Shown here: positions 17,459 to 24,107 of the stretch, in pieces | How positions within the stretch are numbered: position 1 is the stretch's first letter | How the letters are laid out: each line of letters starts with the position of its first letter | DNA from: an uncultured Roseburia sp. | Lineage (GTDB): Bacteria; Bacillota_A; Clostridia; Lachnospirales; Lachnospiraceae | DNA: 45,712 nucleotides | Reading direction: 5' to 3' | Assembly: GCA_900557275.1 (NCBI GenBank) | Contig: USRX01000013.1 | Location: 1-45,712 of the forward strand | Translations under genes and position numbers: made by a program | Notes under the pieces: generated by a model | The model's input: only the letters and a program-made list of their open reading frames with translations | Databases searched by the model: none | What the model was told of the DNA's origin: nothing

Positions 17459-17965
17459 CTACACTTTCCTCGTTATCTCCAGTCCCACTTCCACCTGCTG
17501 CATCCTTCCAAAGAGTTCCAGATCTAGCCATGCCTTTCGTTTGTGGCGGTCGATTTTTTGAATCAGACCTTCCATTCCCATCAATGGGCCACTGGTTATG
17601 ATGACCTGCGTGCCTTCGATAATTCCTTCGGACATGGATACGATCTGTTCTTCGCCGCCAAAGCGCTTCAGGAATGTGATTTCTTCTTCTTTTAATGGAA
17701 TGATATCCTGACCGGTTCCGATCAGCTTTGTCATGCCTTCGATGGTCTTCAGATGAAAGAACAGTTTCTCCACATCTTCTGTGATCATGAAGATATATCC
17801 CGGGAACAGGACTTTCTGCAGTGTGTTCCAGGTTCCGTTTTGTTTTTTCTTTTCTTCATAGTATGGAATGAAGCATCTTTCTATTATGGCATCTGGTATT
17901 TTTTTGTTGCACTGGATACGGATATTATGCTCTGTTCCTGATCTTACCTGGACGACATACCACAT
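17459..17965 (-). CDS. loaP: NusG-paralogue transcription antiterminator, LoaP type
   Basis: This 168-aa protein has an N-terminal NGN domain (MWYVVQVRSGTEHNIRI; CFIPYYEEKKK; LFPGYIFMITEDVEKLF) and a C-terminal KOW domain starting near residue 113 (GTQVIITSGPLMGMEGLIQ). It lacks the features of housekeeping NusG, and its size and capsule-locus context fit the LoaP family. LoaP proteins ride RNA polymerase and suppress intrinsic terminators in long biosynthetic operons, after recognising an RNA hairpin in the leader. Here loaP lies inside the operon, between the dehydratase and the rest. A strong hairpin lies upstream (18017-18053) and a terminator downstream (17317-17342). The start is supported by AGAGAGGAAAATCT directly before the ATG at 17965. 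Confidence 0.88.
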   Translation of the reverse strand: MWYVVQVRSGTEHNIRIQCNKKIPDAIIERCFIPYYEEKKKQNGTWNTLQKVLFPGYIFMITEDVEKLFFHLKTIEGMTKLIGTGQDIIPLKEEEITFLKRFGGEEQIVSMSEGIIEGTQVIITSGPLMGMEGLIQKIDRHKRKAWLDLELFGRMQQVEVGLEITRKV

Positions 17966-18016
17966 AGATTTTCCTCTCTAAGTCTTTCTATCAGCTTCAT
18001 ATTTTTCTGCATATAG

Positions 18017-18053
18017 AATATGGTCAGATGATTTTCATCATCTGACCAATATT
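18017..18053 (-). promoter_or_regulatory. GAAA-loop RNA hairpin upstream of loaP
   Basis: On the minus strand an 11-bp perfect stem GGTCAGATGAT / ATCATCTGACC closes a GAAA (GNRA-type) tetraloop. It is extended below by AATAT/ATATT across one bulged T. It lies 52 bases before the loaP start in the 228-bp gap after the dehydratase gene. No U-tract follows it on the minus strand, so it is not a good terminator. It may be the RNA recognition element for LoaP or an mRNA-stabilising structure. The rest of the gap shows nothing definite. Confidence 0.6.
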
Positions 18054-18193
18054 GTTTTACAAGTTTGTTATTCTATTTTACAACACAATATTTCTTTTCA
18101 TATATGTGCTTTCAGAATCATCTTTTTCCACTGGATTCTGATTTCAATGAAAACTTATGTGTACTTACACAATCGTTTTATTACCTTCCACAC

Positions 18194-20173
18194 TTACTCT
18201 GCCTTCTGGTAATGATAGGTCGGCACGATCTCTGCCACGATCTCTTTCATCCGTTCAGATTCAGCTTTGCTTTCCTCATCCAGTTCATGCAGTTTTTCTT
18301 CAAACCACTCGTCATCCATCTCGATCGGATGTCCGATATGAATCAGGGCATTTTCGGTATCCTGCATGCCTTCTTCGTCCATAAGCAACTCTTCGTAAAG
18401 TTTCTCGCCCGGACGTAAACCGGTATATTCAATTTTGATATCCACATCCGGGATATAACCGGAGAGACGGATCAGGTTTCTTGCCATGTCGTCAATTTTG
18501 ACCGGATCTCCCATATCGAGGATGAAGATCTCGCCGCCTTTTGCATAATGGGATGCCTGCAATACCAGCGATACTGCTTCCGGAATCGTCATGAAATAAC
18601 GGATGATGTTTTTATCCGTTACTGTTACAGGACCACCTTCTGCAATCTGCTTCTTAAAGAGCGGAACTACACTTCCGTTACTGCCAAGTACGTTTCCGAA
18701 GCGTACTGCTACAAAGTCTGTATTCGGACTTTTGCGGTTCATCATCTGTACGACCATCTCACAGAGACGTTTGGATGCTCCCATGATGTTTGTCGGATTT
18801 ACTGCTTTATCCGTGGAGATCAGCACGAATTTCTTCACACCATATTTTGCTGCTGCTTTCGCAGTCTTATAGGTACCGATCGCATTGTTTTTGATTGCCT
18901 CACATGGACTGTCCTCCATCAGCGGTACATGCTTATGGGCTGCTGCATGGAAGATCACATCCGGGCGGTAATGCTCGATAACCCAGTTGATACGGCTCGT
19001 ATTTCGTACAGAACCGATCAGCGCTACCAGATCCAGATCAGAAAGTTTCCGTTTTAGTTCCTGCTGAATGGCATATGCATTATTTTCATAGATTTCAAAG
19101 ATGATCAGCTGTTTTGGCTCTGCATTAGCGATCTGCCTGCACAGCTCGCTTCCGATAGAACCGCCACCGCCGGTTACCATAACGGTCTTGCCTTTGATGG
19201 AAGCAAAGATCTCATCATTATTTACTTTGATCTGATCACGGCCGAGAAGGTCTGTGATCTCTACATCGCGAAGCTTGCTGACGCTGACTTCTTCATTGAC
19301 CATCTGATAGATGCCAGGAACAGTCTGAAGCTTACAGTTAGTCTCCTGACAGATATTCAGGAAATCTTTTTTCATCTGACCGCTTCCGCTTGGAATAGCA
19401 TAGATGATACGGTCAATTTTATAATGCTCCACTGCTGAAAAGATTTCTTCTCTGTTTCCAACAATTGGCACGCCCAGGATTGAACGGCCTTTTTTTCCTG
19501 CATCGTCGTCAATGACACAGCAGACTTTTGCATGAATATGATCTGAGTTGGTAAACTCGCGGATCAGCGTCTGACCTGCTGCGCCTGCTCCGATGATCAT
19601 AACATGCTCTGCAGTATCTTTTTCTCTGTGTGCTTCGCCCCTCCGTCTGTAACTTCGTATGAAGCGATAAGCAAACCGGCTGGCTACTGTCAGGCAGAAA
19701 CTAATCAGTATGCCGATCACATAATACGACCTCGGCATATGCAGACGCATAAAACAGCCGCCCGCAATATATACGACGATCAGGATCAGATATGCCTTGA
19801 TGACCTGATACAATTCTGCAAGACTGACAAATGACCAGATGCTGTGATACAGTCTGCAGCAATAAAATACTACGATGGATGCGATGATCCAATATGGCAT
19901 TGACCATACATAACCCATGACATATTCCCGGTCAATGCTGGAAAATACAAAATCAAAACGAATCATCAATGCTGCGAAATAAGAAAATGCGATGATCAGT
20001 ATGTCTGCGATTACAAATGCCATCGCCTTTTTTAGCCAGCTGTATTCAAGCATTCCCGTTTTTCTTTTTTCTTCTTCCTGTTTTTTCTTTTCTCTTATAT
20101 TTTTTTCCTGATTGTTCCCGGAATTGCCCATGTTTTCTTCTACTTCCTGTTCCTTATCTGTTGCCTGGTTCAT
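18194..20173 (-). CDS. membrane-bound nucleotide-sugar 4,6-dehydratase (FlaA1/PglF/CapD family)
   Basis: This 659-aa protein has a charged N-terminal tail (1-45), four membrane helices (about 46-170), a first Rossmann motif IIGAGAAGQTL (193-203) and a second, catalytic SDR domain with VMVTGGGGSIGSELCRQI. Its active-site segment STDKAVNPTNIMGASKR carries the Thr-Asp-Lys and the Met replacing the usual Tyr, typical of large FlaA1-type dehydratases. These convert UDP-GlcNAc to UDP-4-keto-6-deoxy-GlcNAc, the substrate for the aminotransferase at 15971-17260. The chosen ATG at 20173 has AAGGAAAG immediately upstream. Met15 is an alternative. The gene starts 7 bases after the stop of a 35-aa microprotein, so the two are probably coupled. 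Confidence 0.92.
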   Translation of the reverse strand: MNQATDKEQEVEENMGNSGNNQEKNIREKKKQEEEKRKTGMLEYSWLKKAMAFVIADILIIAFSYFAALMIRFDFVFSSIDREYVMGYVWSMPYWIIASIVVFYCCRLYHSIWSFVSLAELYQVIKAYLILIVVYIAGGCFMRLHMPRSYYVIGILISFCLTVASRFAYRFIRSYRRRGEAHREKDTAEHVMIIGAGAAGQTLIREFTNSDHIHAKVCCVIDDDAGKKGRSILGVPIVGNREEIFSAVEHYKIDRIIYAIPSGSGQMKKDFLNICQETNCKLQTVPGIYQMVNEEVSVSKLRDVEITDLLGRDQIKVNNDEIFASIKGKTVMVTGGGGSIGSELCRQIANAEPKQLIIFEIYENNAYAIQQELKRKLSDLDLVALIGSVRNTSRINWVIEHYRPDVIFHAAAHKHVPLMEDSPCEAIKNNAIGTYKTAKAAAKYGVKKFVLISTDKAVNPTNIMGASKRLCEMVVQMMNRKSPNTDFVAVRFGNVLGSNGSVVPLFKKQIAEGGPVTVTDKNIIRYFMTIPEAVSLVLQASHYAKGGEIFILDMGDPVKIDDMARNLIRLSGYIPDVDIKIEYTGLRPGEKLYEELLMDEEGMQDTENALIHIGHPIEMDDEWFEEKLHELDEESKAESERMKEIVAEIVPTYHYQKAE

Positions 20174-20180
20174 CTTTCCT

Positions 20181-20288
20181 TTATGCCCATTTCCTGTTTC
20201 TGATCGCGAAAGCAGCTATGCCAGCTACAATTGCTGCAGCAGCTGCAACCAGTGCCATGGACGGATTTACAGATATTATTGTACTCAT
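20181..20288 (-). CDS. 35-aa single-pass membrane microprotein coupled to the dehydratase
   Basis: A complete small ORF starts at ATG 20288 with GGGAG 5 bases upstream and ends at TAA only 7 bases before the dehydratase ATG. That gap is filled by the dehydratase ribosome-binding site. Residues about 10-29 (PSMALVAAAAAIVAGIAAFA) form one strongly hydrophobic segment, followed by a basic tail IRNRKWA, so the C-terminus should be cytoplasmic. No homologue is recognised. The tail resembles the membrane anchor of sortase substrates but has no PxTG motif. A regulatory or scaffolding partner for the membrane dehydratase or Wzz/kinase complex is possible but unproven. Confidence 0.6.
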   Translation of the reverse strand: MSTIISVNPSMALVAAAAAIVAGIAAFAIRNRKWA

Positions 20289-20343
20289 TTATTCTCCCGT
20301 CTTTCTTCTCATGCTTCTGTTTGGGAACCGTCTGCCTGATCAA

Positions 20344-20436
20344 TCATTTTCCTACTGAATCAAACCCCAGCTTTTGACCCATAAGAAAATCATTGATCTG
20401 CAGAATTCTGAGTAAGCTTCGCCACTCAGTCTTCAT
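20344..20436 (-). CDS. possible 30-aa leader ORF
   Basis: ATG at 20436 is preceded by AAGGAAAGG about 11 bases upstream. The frame ends at TGA (20344), 55 bases before the 35-aa microprotein. It contains MKTEWRSLLRILQIND and a neutral tail. A short hairpin CTGAGT/ACTCAG lies within the first codons. It could be a leader peptide or chance. No homology recognised. Confidence 0.25.
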   Translation of the reverse strand: MKTEWRSLLRILQINDFLMGQKLGFDSVGK

Positions 20437-20590
20437 TCAGGCTGATTCCTTTCCTTCACATCCGATAATATGTATGTGTTTCTTTTATCTTCTGCATTTT
20501 TGCAAACAACAAAATCCGTTTTTACTGATGTTTATTATTTTTCAAAAATACTTTATAAAAAAACAACTATCTTCTGTTCTTTTTAACATC

Positions 20591-20753
20591 CAGCAGTTTT
20601 AAACGCGACAAGGCGACGATTTAAACGCTGCTGAAATTTGTATTATGGAATCACAGGCACTGTATATTCTGCATCTGTGATCCGTTGATCATGAATATGG
20701 TTAATGATCGTTGTGCTATCATGTTGCAGTGCCTCCCGCTCCGAAGAGCGGGA
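20591..20753 (-). other. structured intergenic element with possible pseudoknot
   Basis: Within the 498 bases 20289-20786 several strong pairings cluster. On the minus strand there is a perfect 8-bp stem TCCCGCTC / GAGCGGGA with a UUCG tetraloop (20734-20753). Next comes GATCAT/ATGATC (about 20687-20709), and then hairpin ATCACAG/CTGTGAT (20650-20656 with 20675-20681). The loop of that hairpin contains CAGTGC, which can pair with GGCACTG (20727-20733) to form a pseudoknot. Last is a larger inverted repeat CAGCAG..TTTAAA / TTTAAA..CTGCTG (20591-20633). No U-tract directly follows the UUCG hairpin. It may be the 3' UTR of the PKTG protein, a leader for the dehydratase operon, or a free RNA. It matches no riboswitch class I recognise. 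Confidence 0.45.
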
Positions 20754-20786
20754 AGACGTCTGCTTTTGAAACCGCCTCTTTACAGA

Positions 20787-21392
20787 TTAAGCTTCTTTTC
20801 TTCTGACTGTTACAGCCATTCCTAATGCTGCCATAGCTGCTACTGCTGCTACTACGCCCATAACCGGAGCTTCGCCGGTTTTCGGAGCTTTGCCATTAGA
20901 AGTTGTGTTTCCAGCATTTGCTGCTGTAGTTTTATCTACATAGATTGCTACTGGAGACAGGCTGTTAAAGGTAACTTTTACAGTTCCCTTGCCAAGAGTA
21001 GGATTCTCTTTCTGCCACTGTCCGTTTACATAATGTAATACAGTTACTTTGCTGGAAGTGGTAACGCCAGGAACATTAAAAGTAATTGTTACAGGGAATG
21101 TAACTGTTCCTTGGATAGATACATCCATTACGCTTACCAGGCTCATGTCTTTTGCCTCGTCTGCACCTACAACGCTTGTAAGTGTATCGATCGGAGCTGC
21201 CGCCAGATCCTGTGCAGCTTTTTTCTCAGCTTCGGTTTTGTAATTCTGAGATACGATTACATTACCCTGATCAGAAGTTGCTGTAATGGTTGCGTTTGAG
21301 GTGTTTCCGCTTGGGCTCGGTGCTGCAAATGCAGTCATGGAAGCTCCAAGTGTAAGTACACCTGCAAGTAAAAGTGCTACTACTTTTTTCAT
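20787..21392 (-). CDS. secreted sortase-anchored surface protein with PKTG sorting signal
   Basis: This 201-aa protein has a signal peptide (MKKVVALLLAGVLTLGASMT, cleavage near AFAA at 22-25). Its extracellular domain of about 130 residues is rich in Thr, Val and Ser, with no recognised enzyme motif. The C-terminal wall-sorting signal is APKTGE, then a hydrophobic stretch and RRKEA. The single class B sortase of C. difficile recognises (S/P)PxTG motifs, so APKTG is a plausible substrate motif for the class B sortase encoded at 22603-23364. AGGAGG lies 9 bases before the ATG, and the gene has its own promoter-like sequence. It may be an abundant wall or capsule-associated scaffold. Function unknown. 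Confidence 0.8.
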   Translation of the reverse strand: MKKVVALLLAGVLTLGASMTAFAAPSPSGNTSNATITATSDQGNVIVSQNYKTEAEKKAAQDLAAAPIDTLTSVVGADEAKDMSLVSVMDVSIQGTVTFPVTITFNVPGVTTSSKVTVLHYVNGQWQKENPTLGKGTVKVTFNSLSPVAIYVDKTTAANAGNTTSNGKAPKTGEAPVMGVVAAVAAMAALGMAVTVRRKEA

Positions 21393-21426
21393 CTTTATCT
21401 TCCTCCTTTCCCAAGTATTCTTAAAA

Positions 21427-21456
21427 TTTATATGAAATAAATTTTAACGTTTTCAA
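21427..21456 (-). promoter_or_regulatory. promoter of the PKTG surface protein gene
   Basis: On the minus strand TTGAAA (21451-21456) and TATAAA (21427-21432) are separated by 18 bases, about 35 bases before the AGGAGG/ATG of the surface protein. This fits a sigma-A promoter and would uncouple this gene from the upstream capsule-regulator operon. The 198-bp gap 21393-21590 contains no clear terminator for the LCP gene. Confidence 0.55.
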
Positions 21457-21590
21457 TATCCCTGTGGGATGTCCTTCTGCTGACATACATAGACATATAA
21501 GTCCGTCCAGCAATCATACTGTGTTTCTGTCTCAATGCCATACTGACAATTTATAGCAACTATATAAAGGATTTTTCAGAATATTATGCC

Positions 21591-22613
21591 CTACTTTACT
21601 TCATTATAGTAAGTATTGATGATCAGATCCTGCAGTGCATCGCCGTCTACCCGATATTCTTCGTAAACGTCGCCCATCACTTCTTCTCCCGGCACGCTCT
21701 GCACCTGATCTGTCAGGTATTCGTACCCGGTCAGAGCATTCAGCTGACCAGAATCCATATCTGTCACGATATCAGTATCCAGATATGGTAATAAAATATC
21801 ATACAGGCTCTTGCCGCCTTTGTTTTTCATGTTGGAAATCAGTGACGTCACATAATCGGTCTGACGTTCCATACGGTTTGATACGCTGTTAAACGTATCC
21901 AGATCTCTGTACCGGACAAAACTTTCTGCCTTTTTACCTTCCAGATGTACTGTCGTACCTTTTTTAAAGGAAGGATCAATATTAGTATAATCCTGCTGCA
22001 TGGTCACATCGACGCCGCCAAGAGCATCGTTGATCTCAGCGATGGATCCCATGTTCATAGAGAAGTAAGCGTCAATCTCCAGTCCATAAAGCAGTTCGGA
22101 TACTGTCTTTTTCGTTGCCCAGCAGCTACTCTGTCCGCCGATATTATAAGCGTACTGTAAAGCCAGCTGTCCGGTCATGGATTTCAGATAATTGCCGGAA
22201 AAATCATACACATCTATATCTGTCATAGTATTTCGGTTAATCTGAAGGATGGTGGCCTGTTTTGTCTTGTTGTTCAGAGACAACAGCATGATACAGTCAG
22301 ACTGACCGCCATCTCCCGGCTCATTCTCTGCCGCAATTGGGTCTGATTTATCGATACCGAGAAACAGGATATTTGTCAGATCTGTGTTATACGTATATTT
22401 CTTGCCTTTCCAGGTAATAGTATTGTCTATCGCCTGACTCTGCTCTGCAGCTGCTGAAACATCTTCAGTGTTTTTTTGATTTCTGCCACAGCCATTCAGT
22501 GAAGATACCAGAAGCACTGCTGCTCCAAGAACGATGGCAAGTACTGCTTTTCCATGGATCTGCTTTTGTCTTTCTGTACCCGGATGCAGGCTGTTTCTAT
22601 TTTTATTCTTCAT
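21591..22613 (-). CDS. LCP-family (LytR-CpsA-Psr) glycopolymer transferase
   Basis: This 340-aa extracytoplasmic enzyme has a basic N-terminus, one hydrophobic segment (about 24-40), and then the LCP core: TNILFLGIDKSD, SDCIMLLSLN, TILQINRNTMTDI, GGVDVTMQQDY and the conserved FVRYRDLDTFNSVSNRMERQ. LCP proteins transfer undecaprenyl-PP-linked polysaccharide to peptidoglycan using Arg and Asp residues of this core. That suits the last step of capsule anchoring. The hydrophobic segment ends in SSLNGCGR, which could act as a lipobox (Cys about 42) and make this a lipoprotein instead of a TM-anchored protein. It overlaps the sortase gene by 11 bases, so the two are translationally coupled. Confidence 0.9.
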   Translation of the reverse strand: MKNKNRNSLHPGTERQKQIHGKAVLAIVLGAAVLLVSSLNGCGRNQKNTEDVSAAAEQSQAIDNTITWKGKKYTYNTDLTNILFLGIDKSDPIAAENEPGDGGQSDCIMLLSLNNKTKQATILQINRNTMTDIDVYDFSGNYLKSMTGQLALQYAYNIGGQSSCWATKKTVSELLYGLEIDAYFSMNMGSIAEINDALGGVDVTMQQDYTNIDPSFKKGTTVHLEGKKAESFVRYRDLDTFNSVSNRMERQTDYVTSLISNMKNKGGKSLYDILLPYLDTDIVTDMDSGQLNALTGYEYLTDQVQSVPGEEVMGDVYEEYRVDGDALQDLIINTYYNEVK

Positions 22614-23364
22614 TGGTCAATACTGCTCCTATAAGGAAACGCTGCGTCTCGTTTCCATTGCAGGTGGACAGAATAATCATTCTGTCATTGGTCGTCACGT
22701 TGAAGGGTTCCTCCATCCAGGATGGAAGCTTGCGTTCTGTCTGAAGGGATGTCAGAAAGTTCTGATATCCTTCTGCTGTACTGAAATCATATGTTTTTGG
22801 TATATGCCGGTCATCATAAGTTACAGCGAATGCCACTCGGTATGTAAAGATGTGTTCCGGCGTATAGATCCTGATCTCAGAATGCTGATTTCGGAATTCC
22901 TCATCCAGATAGCTGTCCAGAATGCCGAACATGGATTTATCACGCATATTGTGACCGTAGATTACGGTTACCGGATCTGTCATATCTTTGCCATTGTATG
23001 TATATTCCGTATAGATAGATCCCGGAAGACCTTCTTTTCCTTCAATGGTATGATCCAGATAGTAATCATCTTCTCCCTGACTCTGCACGATTGGATAATC
23101 AATTTTGGTATCATCAATATGAATCCATGCATAGATATCCGGGTTCTGTTTTTTTAATGCATCAAAGTCAACCGGTATGGATGGCGCCACCGGCTTTTCT
23201 TCGGAGATGTCCGGAAGTGTACTGGTCTGATTCTGTTCTGCCAGCTTATCATATACAGAAGCATTTCTTTTCTGATGCACTTTATATACGACTCCTGTAA
23301 TGATCGCTGCGATAAAGATGATCAGACAGATCCAGAAAATAATTTTTGATTTTCTGTTTTTCAT
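22603..23364 (-). CDS. srtB: class B sortase
   Basis: This 253-aa membrane-anchored transpeptidase has a TM helix at residues about 8-26. Its class B sortase core contains DIYAWIHIDDTKIDYPIVQ, the catalytic His138 in VIYGHNM, Cys235 in IILSTC and Arg242 in TQRFLIGA. Class B sortases attach proteins carrying NPxTN, or in Clostridia (S/P)PxTG-like, signals to peptidoglycan. The neighbouring protein at 20787-21392 carries APKTG and is the obvious candidate substrate. The gene sits 2 bases after the Wzz-like gene and overlaps the LCP gene. It is thus built into the capsule-regulator operon, which is unusual for a sortase. Confidence 0.93.
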   Translation of the reverse strand: MKNRKSKIIFWICLIIFIAAIITGVVYKVHQKRNASVYDKLAEQNQTSTLPDISEEKPVAPSIPVDFDALKKQNPDIYAWIHIDDTKIDYPIVQSQGEDDYYLDHTIEGKEGLPGSIYTEYTYNGKDMTDPVTVIYGHNMRDKSMFGILDSYLDEEFRNQHSEIRIYTPEHIFTYRVAFAVTYDDRHIPKTYDFSTAEGYQNFLTSLQTERKLPSWMEEPFNVTTNDRMIILSTCNGNETQRFLIGAVLTNEE

Positions 23365-23366
23365 GC

Positions 23367-24095
23367 TTATCTGCCTTTTCGTTTGTGATTACTTTTATAT
23401 TCCAGTGATTTGTCTATCGGGAATACGCCAAGGATGCCTGTTTCCAGATATTTCTCCACATCTTCCGGTGTTTTGATCTTATCATTGGTAAGAAATGGAA
23501 TCGTAAACAGGATCGCTACGATCAATAATCCCACGATAGCGCCGATTGCTACATTTTTTGTCAATCCCTTGTCCAGCGGTTTGGATGCTACTTCTGCTTT
23601 TTCAACCGTTGTTGGCGGATCTGATTTCATAATGCTCGCCATCTGGGAAGCAGTGGCCTCCGTAACTGCATTTGCCGCCGTACATGCTACCTCTGCATCA
23701 TTATCTTTGACAGAGATTGTCAGGACACGGGTATCCTCCTGATTAGTAACGGTCAGCATATTGAGAAGCTGATCTCTGGTCAGTGTCTTTCCTGTCTCAT
23801 CTTTTACTTTATCAATCGCGGTATCTAATACCGGTTTGCTCTTCGCGATCAGCGCAAAATCCCCACTCAGCGTAGAACCGATCTGCAGATCTGCCACTGA
23901 AGTGATGCTTGTCGTCTTGGATAAAATAAACAGCATGGCTTCTGATTCGTATACCGGCGCTTTTGCATAAGTTGCGCCTCCGGCAATGACTGCACCTGCA
24001 ATAAGACCTAACAGCAGCAGCTTCCATTTTCTTAACAGGTGGAAGAACAGCTCCAACAGGTCGATTTCCATTTCTTCATTCTGATGTTCTTTCAT
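23367..24095 (-). CDS. Wzz/CpsC-like chain-length and kinase modulator
   Basis: This 242-aa protein has two membrane helices flanking an extracytoplasmic domain. The first is at about 29-48 (LLLLGLIAGAVIAGGATYAK) and the second at about 182-203 (VAIGAIVGLLIVAILFTIPF). The PVYESEAMLFILSK segment and the proline/glycine region before TM2 are typical of the Wzz/YveK/CpsC family. In Gram-positives this protein is the separate membrane half of a BY-kinase. Its cytoplasmic tail activates the CpsD-type kinase encoded 12 bases upstream, and together they set polymer length. A short basic C-terminus (YKSNHKRKGR) follows TM2. Same operon as phosphatase, kinase, sortase and LCP. Confidence 0.92.
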   Translation of the reverse strand: MKEHQNEEMEIDLLELFFHLLRKWKLLLLGLIAGAVIAGGATYAKAPVYESEAMLFILSKTTSITSVADLQIGSTLSGDFALIAKSKPVLDTAIDKVKDETGKTLTRDQLLNMLTVTNQEDTRVLTISVKDNDAEVACTAANAVTEATASQMASIMKSDPPTTVEKAEVASKPLDKGLTKNVAIGAIVGLLIVAILFTIPFLTNDKIKTPEDVEKYLETGILGVFPIDKSLEYKSNHKRKGR

Positions 24096-24107
24096 GTTCT
24101 TCTCCCT

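Noticed and set aside
20289..20590. Possible riboswitch (c-di-GMP, preQ1 or similar) ahead of the microprotein
   Set aside because: Could not match any conserved core; only a small CTGAGT/ACTCAG hairpin and a possible 30-aa ORF are visible.
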